NCBI GenBank assembly: GCA_021432605.1
Contig: MU271158.1
Location: 434,001 to 498,000 of the forward strand
DNA: 64,000 nt
Reading direction: 5' to 3'
DNA from: Coniochaeta sp. PMI_546
Taxonomy: Eukaryota; Ascomycota; Sordariomycetes; Coniochaetales; Coniochaetaceae
This document shows, piece after piece, positions 10,096 to 20,030 of the stretch; positions within the stretch are counted from its first letter, which is position 1; each line of letters begins with the position of its first letter. Made by a program: the position numbers and the translations under genes. Below the pieces are notes generated by a model, which was given only the letters and a program-made list of their open reading frames with translations, had not been told where the DNA came from and searched no databases.

Positions 10096-12767
10096 CTAGT
10101 CGCCCGTAGGCATGCCCTCCAGCTCGTCCAGCAGCCGCCTCCAGTTATCAGCCAGCATCTCGCTGTACTTGACGCGCTCCTGCGCCCAGTCCTGGTTCCA
10201 GCGCGTAACATGGTACTGCGTCGTCTGGAAGTACACCAGCTCGTCGCGCAAGCACTCCTTGACAAACACGGAGCGGTTGTGCTGCGTCACGATGGACTCC
10301 TTGTCCTAAGCCACGAAGTCAGTATCCTGTTCCGAGCGGTATGTGGGTAGAGTAACGACGTACCTTGATAATACTCTCAACAACTCGATCAATCTCCCCG
10401 GGCTTGACCAGCCCCTCCGGCTTGGCCCTCAGACCAGCCAGCTTCGTCTCATTGGTCTGTATCCTCCTCTCCAGGTAGGGTATATTATCTTTGTCGAGCC
10501 TCTCCCGGCGGTCAAACAGATCGCGCAGCGAGACAAGCGCGTCGCGCTGCCTCTTCAAATCCTCCAGCACACCCTGGTCCCACGCCTTGGCCTCGTCCTC
10601 CATAAGGCTCTGTCCGGTGCGCAGGTGCTTGCTCATCGCCACCAAGCCATCGTTCAGCAGCGGCACGTCGTTGGTGTCCGTCGCGTACGTATCGGCGTTC
10701 ACCTCTGTCAGCGAAGTAAGGCTCAGCGCGATCCGCGAATGATCAGCCGCTACGCCCTCAGACCGCTTGACGAGCCTGTCCATCAAGTTGCAAATGGTGA
10801 TGTACAGCTCCGCGCTCCGCCGCACACCAGCCCGCGTGCGCTCGAAGAGGTCGTTGATCGCCGGGCTAAGCGAGTCTTCCAGTCCCGGCGGCAGCGGCTT
10901 TCCGGCGAACTCGTCCTGGACCGAGAGATTGGCCTGTTTCCGCCAGACAGCAAGTTCCTTCACAGACGTCAGTAACGATGAGACGCCTTTTGGGCCTGGC
11001 TCGGCGGAGGAGGGGTCTTGGTGGTTGGATCGTACCGTGGGCACAGTCAGGAACATGATCACCAGCTGCTCCTGGCTCAGGACCGGGTGGCGGACCAGGG
11101 CGTTGAGGAAGCGTGCGAGGCCGCGCCGGCGCTTCTCGATGAAGGCTCCGTCGTTGGAGAGGTGGTTTCCGTTGACTTGCTGTGTCAGTTGCGGACAGGT
11201 GTACGAACAGGACAGGTCTAGCAATACGTACCAGCTACACGCTTCGGAGGAAGCAGAGGCAGAACACGGAAAGGGTATCGTTTGTGTAAGCAGTCCAGCA
11301 GCCACACAAAGTCGCTATACCTCCGCACAACTTTGCTCCCTCTTCTCGGATTCGTCACCTCGTAGTTGTGGTGCTGGAAGAACAGCAGTCCCTCCTTCTC
11401 GGGCATAAGCGTCACTACAATGGTCTCCTCGATCGAGCTCCCTGTCCTGCCGAGCCCTCCAATGGACCGGTTAGGTGCGCGGTCAGGTTGCTCGCCCGGA
11501 TTTCCGCCGCTGCCTCCGCTACCGGCGCCAAATGGGTCTAGGACCGGATTGCTGGCCGCTGGTGGTTGCTCGCCGAAGCCACCAGGTGCCGCTGTGTTGC
11601 CGTCAAAGTATCCCCAGGCACCGCCGGCTGAGGGGCTAGTTCCGGCCGGTAATGTGCTCTGCTGTGTGGTATCGGCTATCGAATGCACAGTGCTTGTCGT
11701 GAAAGTTGATGTCGTCCGACCTCGCAACGTAGCCTCAGGCGTCGCGCCATAACTACCATTGCCATTCACGGGTATGCTTGGCAGCCGCGCATCCGCCCCA
11801 TTCGGCCGTTGCTGCTCGAAAGGGGGATGGTTGTGGTTCTTGTGAAGGTCTGGTGTGCCCCATGGGTCTTCCGGGTAGTCCATCGAAGCCTTCGGCAATG
11901 CACGGGTGTGGCTGGCAGGAGCGGATGGCTTGGTCGGAGCTCTCGTCGGCGTGACTGGTCGCTGTGGGGGCTTGGCACCGAGTTCGCTGAGGTTTGGTAG
12001 AATGGGCTTGTTCTCGTCGACAAGGCCTGGCAGCTTTGGTTGTGGCAGATCTGGACGTTCACAGGCTTGTTAGTCAAGGTACTGGTGACAGGCAGACCCA
12101 CTAGAGCTGTAGCTTTTGGCGATCCACCAGATAGCAACGGAAATTGCATCGGTCAACCGAGCACGAGCTTCTTCGTCGAAGGAGCAATGGCAGATAAGAT
12201 AAGGACAGCAACACGTTCGTAGGGTGAGAGATGTAAAAGACGCAGGGGGAACTGACTTCTCCGACGCTCATCCACGCCGTCAAGATTAGGCACTTCACCA
12301 TCCTGTGCCAGTCCGATCAGAGCCAGCAGAGCATTGAACTCGCTCCTTCCCAGAGCGACCTCTCCGCTACCTGTACCTCCACTCGGCGCAACGATAGCCA
12401 TGATACGGGCTTGCTCATCGGCGCTGATATGGGCAGCGGCCAATGTGCGCGCCACGCCTCCGGCCGTGACCTTGCCGGAGACGCCGCTGTCCCGGACCAC
12501 AGCGTCAAAGATCTCGATGTAGCTCTCGGGTACGTCCGAGGCTGGCAAAAGTGTCTTGAGCAGATCGGCGCGGCTCTTCTGTTTGCGAGGTGTTGGCAGG
12601 TCCCAGGGAGAGTTCGCACCGCTGGCATCGTCGTCTTGAAAGAGAGCGCTCGACGTCGATTTGGTCATGGCGGGTTCATCTTCGAAGAGTGACGAGGTAG
12701 ACCGACCGAAGGTGGATGCCGCTGTCGTAGGCGCCTCGTCAGGTGGAGAGCTGCCGAAGAGCGACAT
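10096..12767 (-). CDS. MVP1: Sorting nexin MVP1 (PX-BAR protein)
   Basis: Five exons: 12767-12257, 12050-11232, 11175-11036, 10957-10364 and 10305-10096, giving 757 residues, close to the usual fungal length. The order is an N-terminal MSLFGSSPPDEAP segment, an EH-like helical region (about 65-165, ESYIEIFDAVV to NALLALIGLA), a disordered Pro/Gly-rich linker, a PX domain with VRRYSDFVWLLDCL and PPKRVA, and a long helical BAR-like C-terminus (QSLMEDEAKAWDQGVLEDLK, then YFQTTQYHVTRW). MVP1/SNX8 proteins bind PI3P on endosomes and act in retrograde recycling to the Golgi. The 78-nt intron at 10958-11035 is a stopless multiple of three; splicing restores the family sequence VPTELAVWRKQA. Confidence 0.93.
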
Positions 12768-13427
12768 GGTGAAGTGGATGCGTAGAGGGAAGATGCGTGG
12801 TTAGGCTGGGAGGATATGAGTTCGAATGCTGATTATATGCTGCTATATACACCGCGTTTTCTCAACAAGAGAGGATATATCGTGAGTATTCCAAATTTCG
12901 AAGATCTTGACGATCCGTTGTCGCAAGAGAGATAGAGTGCGTCGTCGACAACTCGATTGCGTAATGGCGTGTGCGTAATCGCAGATGCAAGCTGCAATCC
13001 AACTCAGCGGCAATTGACAATGAAAGAGCAAGTGACGAGAGTACTGACATGCGAACAAGCAACGCTACAGTAAAGAGGTCAATTGCAGAATGAAGCCCCT
13101 GTCGTGCAATGACGAGATAAGTGACGGGGAAACGAAGGCGAGACGAAGTGATCAGTCCAAGGAGCTTCCTGTATCCCCGAGGCTGGGGAAGTGGAGAGCT
13201 TCCACTCAGCCCGCGCACTTATCGGCCGAATCAGGTTCGAGGTCGTAGAGACGAGGACAAGGGTACGCATCACCAGCCACATCATGCAAGATACACAGCC
13301 ACAGAAGGCTAGACAACGCGAAATATTGAGAGCTCGATGGTGCGTATTTGAAGATGTTGGGCCTTCTAAGCTCTATTATTGATACAGATATACACATACA
13401 GTTGTCTGTCCGGACGGCACCTGATGT
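12768..13427. other. Intergenic: MVP1 promoter and uL15m 3' region
   Basis: I see no gene here. Both flanking genes are on the minus strand, so this holds the MVP1 promoter and the 3' UTR of the ribosomal protein gene. Confidence 0.5.
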
Positions 13428-14404
13428 CTAGAACAGCTTGTCGCCCTCCAACTGCTCCTGCTGCTTGGCCTTGCTGGCAAAGATCTTCTTTGTCTCACCC
13501 GGCACCTTGAAGTACAAACTGGGCGACTCGCCGGGCGCCAGCTGGTGGCTCAAGTATCCCCTGTGCGCCGGATCCCTGTAGTACTCGATGTCCCAACGGC
13601 TCGTAGGGTCCGGCAACCTGTAATAATGCGGACTGTTCTTTGCCTGCTCCAGCACAGCGTCGACGTGCTCCGGTCCGACGGGCAGCGGCTTGTCTGTGAT
13701 GATGCTCTCGCCCTTCGCTAGCCTCTTGAGCGACTCCTTGGTAAAGTAGCGTGTGACGATCTTGCCGCCTGCCGCTTCGACCGCTTCTATTGCGCTCTCT
13801 GATGCTCGGGAAACGATGATGTCGAGGGGTGTTTTAAGGGCGGTTTTGCCGCGTGCGAGGAGTGTAATGCCGTCTTTTAGACTGCGTCCCATTATGCCGG
13901 ACTTGATGAGTTCTCTGGGCGTGATCTTCTTGGTCGGGTCGAGGCGGCCGGCGTCGATCCAGGCTTGGAGACGGTCGAGGTTGACGATGGCCATTTCTGG
14001 GGCGCGACTGGAGACTCAGGTAATCAGGAAACACATTCTTCATACTTGCGATACTACCATTCGTCAGAACCAGCTACTCACAGGTTCACGAAACCCTTTC
14101 GGCCATGGCTCACAGCCAGCGGCGTCTGACCACCCTGGAACCGCGGACTGACTGAGCCATGCTGCTTCTGACCCTTGTGGCCGCGGCCAGACGTCTTTCC
14201 GTAGCCCGAAGAAGGACCGCGACCTACGCGGATGCGCTTCTGATGTGCACCCTTGTTCTCGGAGAGGTTGGCGAGGATGGATGCGTTGCGAGTTTGGATG
14301 GCTAGGGCGGCGAACAGTGAGGTTAGAGGCAATGATGCCGTCTGCGAGTCGAGTGATATCCTACAGCATCGCGCTGCTGCGGAGAGAGGTAACCTGGGCG
14401 GCAT
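13428..14404 (-). CDS. MRPL10: Mitochondrial large-subunit ribosomal protein uL15m
   Basis: Two exons, 14404-14082 and 14007-13428, encode 300 residues, with a 74-nt intron in phase 2. The N-terminus [20 protein letters not shown] is basic and hydroxylated, like a mitochondrial presequence. The L15 signature follows: a Gly/Lys-rich segment [18 protein letters not shown], then GGQTPL and [19 protein letters not shown] across the splice. The C-terminal part contains [13 protein letters not shown] and [17 protein letters not shown]. It should be an integral protein of the 54S mitoribosomal subunit. An upstream in-frame ATG exists at 14482, but the chosen start gives a better presequence. Confidence 0.92.
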
Positions 14405-15047
14405 GGTCGCTTCAATTGACGCGCATGGAGCTGCGGTGGTTTTACGCTTCACAGCTGTGGAATATAGGCTTGAAGAAGCCAAACTTGAACCGAGCCAAGA
14501 GAGTCTAAATTATTTTAGTGGCCTGAGGCAGAAATTCGTTCCAGTGGAGAGGTACCTTTTATCTTATCTGAGTCTCCGGGATCTTATCTGGTTGGGTTCT
14601 GGAACCTTGGCATGATGTCGATTGAGACAAAACAAGTAAAAGGAAAAGCTCTCTCATACGTATAGATACCGAGGAGGAGAATGAATGTTGATTGATCATG
14701 ATTCATGAGTGCCCAGTCACCGTTTATATGGCAAATTAATACAGGCGAGTGACGTCTGGAGTCGTGTAAAGCTGTACAGTCTTGTTCAGTCACTCAAAGT
14801 ACTGACCACAAAGTCGCCATGACTATGAAGCCTCCAGAGCTGGGCCTCATTGGTAGACGTCTAGTTTGTCTTGAGGTCGGACATTGTGTGCGCATGTAGC
14901 AGGTTTGTACTGACCATCTTACGTCCCTTTCCATCCTCATGTTCCACGTCGACTGGAGACGGAACTTGCTCAAACGGGTCGTGATATAACCCAGAGTAAG
15001 GTAGCTCTTGCAACAATTTAACATCTGTCAACATTTGTCTTCCCACC
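14405..15047. other. Intergenic: uL15m promoter and S66 peptidase 3' region
   Basis: No supported gene. Short frames only. Confidence 0.5.
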
Positions 15048-16157
15048 TCACGCAACCCCCTCCTCCAAGAAGCAAAACTCGTCCTTCGCACTATCTAGTC
15101 TCGTCATTGCCCCGAACGGTACCGTAAGCATGGGGCTAGTATGCCCAATATCAACACCAAACAAGACGGGCCACTGCCATCCCCCGCCCTCAACCAACTC
15201 GACAATGATCTCCTTCAACTCCTGATTCATCTTCTCATCATACAGGTACGTCCTCCCCACCACAAGGCCAACAATATCATCAAAGAGCCCCGTGTTGATC
15301 AGGTCCACGAGATCAGATCGCACTCTGAACAGGGGCATGGCGGTATCATACTCGCCTTGCAAAATCTCAAAGAAGAAGATCGCCCCCTTGTGCATCTTTG
15401 GTGGAAGATACGGAGTTCCACAGAGTGAGACGAGTTTGCGCAAAGTGCCGCCCATGATAGGTCCCGAGGCCGTTCCAGGACGTAACCAAACCGCCGGTGG
15501 TGTTGGGACCTTCTCTCTCACTGCTTCCGTATCCTCCTTCGCGCCAGCCGAGAAGAACGGTAAATCCCCTCCGGCGAAAGACTTTGACCTAGGAATCTGT
15601 TTTCCTGTGATTCCTGGTGTTGTCGTACCAGTGACGGGATCATCACCACGGAGGACCTGGAAGAAATGTGAGACCGTGAAGGGATCTGGGCTTGGAGATT
15701 CGGCGAATTCCGTCAAGGCGCAGGGGCCTGTGAAGGAGCGCAAACCAGCCTGGGTGTAGAATGCGTAGATGAGGTGGGTGATGTCTGAGTAGCCAACGAA
15801 GATCTTTGGGTTGCTCCTCACGATGTCATAATCGATGAAACGCAGAAGTTCGTTACTGGTCGTACCACCAACGGTCGATATGATACATGCGACCTGGGGG
15901 TCGAGAAAGGCCTCGTGGAGCTCTCGGACGATGTGAGAGGTCTTGGTAACATAGAGGGAAATCGTGGGTGACAAAGGAACAGTAGGGAGTTGTGTGTATA
16001 TCACTTTTACGGGATGACCGAGAGATTGGAAGAATGACACGGCACGTGAGAGTGGTGCAGGAAAGCGATCGTTCAAGCGTGCAGAGGGAGAGATGAACGC
16101 TATTGTGTCGCCCTGTTTGAGGGCTTTAGGAATGAGTAGGCTTGGATTGGACGCCAT
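15048..16157 (-). CDS. Peptidase family S66 (LD-carboxypeptidase / MccF-like)
   Basis: A single 369-codon exon. The start KALKQGDTIAFISPSARL and the segment ISTVGGTTSNELLRFIDYD are typical of S66 enzymes. The nucleophile Ser lies in VGYSDIT (about residue 124). The expected Glu is in FFFEILQGE and the His in DIGHTSPM near residue 337, so the Ser-Glu-His triad appears intact. Bacterial members cut LD-peptide bonds of peptidoglycan (LdcA) or hydrolyse acyl-sulfamoyl adenylates such as microcin C (MccF). Fungi have no peptidoglycan, so here the substrate is unknown; detoxification or handling of bacterial peptides is plausible inference. No signal peptide is seen, so it is probably cytosolic. 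Confidence 0.9.
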   Translation of the reverse strand: MASNPSLLIPKALKQGDTIAFISPSARLNDRFPAPLSRAVSFFQSLGHPVKVIYTQLPTVPLSPTISLYVTKTSHIVRELHEAFLDPQVACIISTVGGTTSNELLRFIDYDIVRSNPKIFVGYSDITHLIYAFYTQAGLRSFTGPCALTEFAESPSPDPFTVSHFFQVLRGDDPVTGTTTPGITGKQIPRSKSFAGGDLPFFSAGAKEDTEAVREKVPTPPAVWLRPGTASGPIMGGTLRKLVSLCGTPYLPPKMHKGAIFFFEILQGEYDTAMPLFRVRSDLVDLINTGLFDDIVGLVVGRTYLYDEKMNQELKEIIVELVEGGGWQWPVLFGVDIGHTSPMLTVPFGAMTRLDSAKDEFCFLEEGVA

Positions 16158-16657
16158 AATCGGTTTATAGTGGTGTTGTAAGTTGTCTGTACAATCGAGG
16201 TTAGCATGACCTTTAGTGATGTTCTAGACGAGAGAGTCGATAGGTCACATTTTGAGGTTGCGAAAAATACAAAATTGCTGCATGTCATCTTCAGGGCGTG
16301 ATTACCATATATTCGGACAATTGACGTGCGTATGCGAGGGTCGGATCTAAATATATGATATGCGATGCTTTGGGTAGCTCAATTATCGTTACTGTTCGTT
16401 TGGAAACGGATCCTTCTAGGCCTCATCAACCGAGAACCCAGCGATGCGCAAATTGCTCCTTAATGATTTATACCTCAAGTCAAGGTACTCAGGGGTAGGT
16501 TGCTTTGGCCACTAATTGTATGGTACACTTGACGATACATGTCCACCTCAATTGCTTCCTTGCTGCACCTTTACCGCTGAACCTGCGACTCGAGAATACG
16601 ATCACCCTGATCGACCCTAAAAACAAGATACTTCGACAACAATTAGTGACACCCTCT
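16158..16657. other. Intergenic: S66 promoter and zinc-finger gene 3' end
   Basis: AT-richer sequence with no supported gene. Confidence 0.5.
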
Positions 16658-18005
16658 TTACTTGCTCAACAAGTTCCATAGGCGCCTCTCATTCTTCTGG
16701 TGACGATTTCGCACGGCCCTCATCTCCTTGTCGTAATTCGCCTTCAGCTCTTCGGTCAAGACCTTCACTTGCTGCTGATAGCTGTCGAAGCTCTCATCTG
16801 CACCCCCTCGCATCGTCTTCAGTTCTTGCTGATGGCTGTGCCACAACTCCCATAGTTCCTTGACTCTTCTCTCCTCGGCCTCTTGTAGCCCGACCTCTGT
16901 CACAGCTCTCTGGACCCTCAGCTCCTCCACTAGCTTGTCCACCAGACTGCCCAGACGCTTATTCTCGTCCTCAAGCATCGAAAGGCGGTCGTCATCACGC
17001 AACTCCTGGTCAGCGGGACCATAACCCCGTGACCGGTTGCGCACCTCAAGCCGCACATCGGATGGAAGTCGGCTGCCTGCGCCTGTAAGATACTCCAGCA
17101 TAGCATCCATTTCGCCCTGATCAAGCCCATTTGAGCTGTTCGCCTCCCTCCGTCGCTTCTCTGTGTCGCTCTCCATGTCGACACCGTGGATCTCGCGCAT
17201 ATGCCGGCGGAGATTGCTTTCGCGGCAGAACACCTGGCCCTTAGGTCTCTTGCACCCGGGGTATGTGCAGACCAAGCCCAAATGTGCTGCGTTGTCATGA
17301 ATTCTCAGTGCTGCCTTGTCTGGGAACTTCTCGGGACATTTCTTGCACGAGAATGCCCTATCTGGTGTTGATGATGAGGCGACGGCAAAGGCGGCGAGAT
17401 GTGGTGGCCGCGGCTGAAGTTGAGGCGCTTGAAAGGAAGCAGCACTTTGCGCTGCCAGTGTCTCGTTAATATAGGGTGGAGCACCGGCGTGACTTGAGCG
17501 AGCAAGATACGTAGAGGTATCCATTTGCTGCGACATGGGCTGAGGTACGTGCGAAAAAACCTCCTGAGCCATCTGTTGATGCACGTTTGAAGCCATCTGC
17601 GGAGAGTCTTCGGATGACATAAGGCGAGGTATATCGGAATGAGGCATCTGAAAAGGATGGACGGACCCGCTAGGGACAGTTTGTGCATTGTCGCCCTGGT
17701 AAGTGACATATTCAGGAGAGTTATTTCTATAACTGACATGGTTGGCAGCATCGACAGGTGCGTTCACTGCCTACGCGATGTGAATGTTAGTCACGAGAAG
17801 TAATTAAATCCAAACATATAGGCAGCTGTATACTTACAGGAAAGTACCGCTCGCCAAAACCGTCAATTGACAGCATGTTATCACTGCCTGCCGGTGGTCG
17901 GGCAGAGGCCGGATATGCTGTATCTCGCGGGTCTGGATATGAGTGCGGTTGTTGCACCTGCGAACGTTCTCCGTACCCTTGGTCTGGTCTCGAATACGGC
18001 AACAT
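16658..18005 (-). CDS. C2H2 zinc-finger protein with C-terminal coiled coil
   Basis: Two exons, 18005-17838 and 17770-16658, encode 426 residues around a 67-nt intron. The N-terminal half is disordered and rich in Gln, Pro and Ser (HQQMAQEVFSH, VPQPMSQQMD). Two C2H2-type fingers lie at about residues 190-250: FSCKKCPEKFPDKAALRIHD and then CTYPGCKRP...CRESNLRRHMREIH. The second has an extended spacing. The C-terminal 130 residues are charged and helical (MLEDENKRLGSLVDKLVEEL), a likely coiled coil for dimerisation. This architecture is common among fungal transcription-factor-like proteins. I do not recognise a named orthologue. Confidence 0.85.
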
Positions 18006-20030
18006 CTCGCTGGACTTCCTATCCCAACTTTATTGAAGAAGGCAGGATGCTGGACTAGTTCAATGCGTGAAGAGGTCTCAAAGACGTCGGGGAGGAAAGT
18101 GATTCAGTCAGGATCATCTCACATCTTCGGTGGTTTGGGCCAATTCTGTGGAAGAATCGAATGCGGATTAACGATCAAAGCGTCGATTGACGGTGAGCTG
18201 CTGGTAATGGATCGTGCCACTAAAACATCCTGATAACCCAAGTCTCTCATTCACTTTACTCCTGGTATCCGTCATGTTCGCCCTAGACACTTCGGCTGGT
18301 CACGCACGTGTGGAAACTCAAGAAGGTCAGTTCAACAAATATTAAAACCCTTGGCAATCTACACTCTTCGCCAATGGCGACTGGAGAAATACATTTGTTG
18401 TACAATGCGACGAGTGAACAGGATCGGCGTTGACATGTTGCCTTGGGGTTCACCCTCATTCTGTCGAAGATTGACTTCTTGTACCGAAAGTAAGGGCATG
18501 CGAACTAGAAGACAATGTTGTCCAGAACAGGCACTTTCACTCGACATTCACTTGCCCTGGGGAGTTTGTCTGCCCTTTGGACCTATCTTGAAGACACTAT
18601 AAATGGTGCTTGTAACTGGATCGATTTGTAGTGTGGTGTCGTGTAGATACATGGCCAACATCAATTGATGTTTTCGAGAGGCGTAGTGTTCGTGGTTCAG
18701 TGACAGCTCAAAATTGGAAACGCCAGGGACGGGACAACTTCCCTCAGGGACCATCTTGGTGTAGTCGATGAGGTCTTCCATGGACCGCAGGCTGTGGGAG
18801 TTCCGGGTTAGGCTTGGCAAGTACTCGGAGATGGTAATGGCAAGCTTGCTTTAATTCATAAATATTCTTTCTCGCGACGAGTGGGATCCCCATTGATCGG
18901 CTGCCTGGAAGGGTTTCACCAGTGTCACTGAGAGTCGCGTACAGAATCTCGACGTCGCGGATGAGACGAGACGTGAGAGAGACAATAGAGAACTTCTTGA
19001 AGAGCTCGATGACAAATTTTAAGAGCGGTTGGTTGCGTATAGATGGCGTAGGCTTGCCCCTAGATCCATTTTCATTCTAACTTAGAGATTGCTTTCACTC
19101 TACTTCAGCACCAAATTGATGTTGCGCTCGAGCCTCGACGCCACTCCTTAAACTGCAATCGTAGCGATCTCCCAGTGACGAATGTCTTACATCAGCGATA
19201 ACAGAAGTGTCTTGCCCGTCATATACTGGAGTCAGAACCAAGTACAGGTCTCAATGGATCATTCAGTTGCTCACCCTTGGCTACTGAGATAGGATAATAT
19301 CTGCCGAACTGTGCTACTAGACTGTTAGATGCCAGAAGACCCTCGACATCCGTATCTTCCAAATTTGTTTATGCTCATAATCGCCTCTTGGATAACTTAA
19401 GGAGGATCTTCACGCTCTCTTTCTTTCAATAACCATTCGTTGGTGCTGCAACATGGAACGAAGCATCTGGTGGGACAGCTTCAAAACAATATTGACGTAA
19501 TGGTCACCATGTACATGGCCTCGGCATACCTGCAAGCTGAGTCAAATGTATCGTGATCAAATCTTTTGTATGTCATCTATGCCCTCCTTTCGAGAAGAAT
19601 ATACGGGTCCTGTAACGCGGTAAGGGAGTCTTTCCAGCCTCCCTCATCTGGAAAGCTGGTGGACGTTGACAATGGTGTCGTTGTCTTCCTTTTACATAGA
19701 ATCGTGGATCGTCTCACAATGACTATACTCGACCAGCCAAGTTCTTCGCCGAAGCCTTCTTCGATGAGATTATTGAATGCCATCATCTGCTCTTCCGCAA
19801 CAATCCTACGTTCCGGAAACCTTATCAGATGAGTTGCGCAGACACTCCCCGACAGCGATAGCCAATCCACCGATAATGAGCGGCAAGTGAGTCACGATTC
19901 CTGAGAAAAGTCGAGTATGCCACCCCCTAGGACCTTGTTCTCCGAATCCAGAGGGGACTCTTTACCTATAGCGAAGGATAAGTTGCTCCTCGTAGTCTTC
20001 CAGAACATCCCCGCACTTGTCAGAACCAAT
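18006..20030. other. Gene-poor stretch with decayed minus-strand coding sequence
   Basis: No intact gene can be built. On the minus strand two pieces read like protein. One at about 19035-18760 contains LKFVIELFKKFSIVSLTSRL and SDTGETLPGSRSMG. The other, at 18820-18548, contains MEDLIDYTKMVPEGSCPVPG. They lie in different frames, with stops between them. A piece near 19870-19800 reads LPLIIGGLAIAVGE, loosely like the GLPL region of an NB-ARC protein. I read this as gene relics next to the intact receptor gene, without naming the family. Confidence 0.35.
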
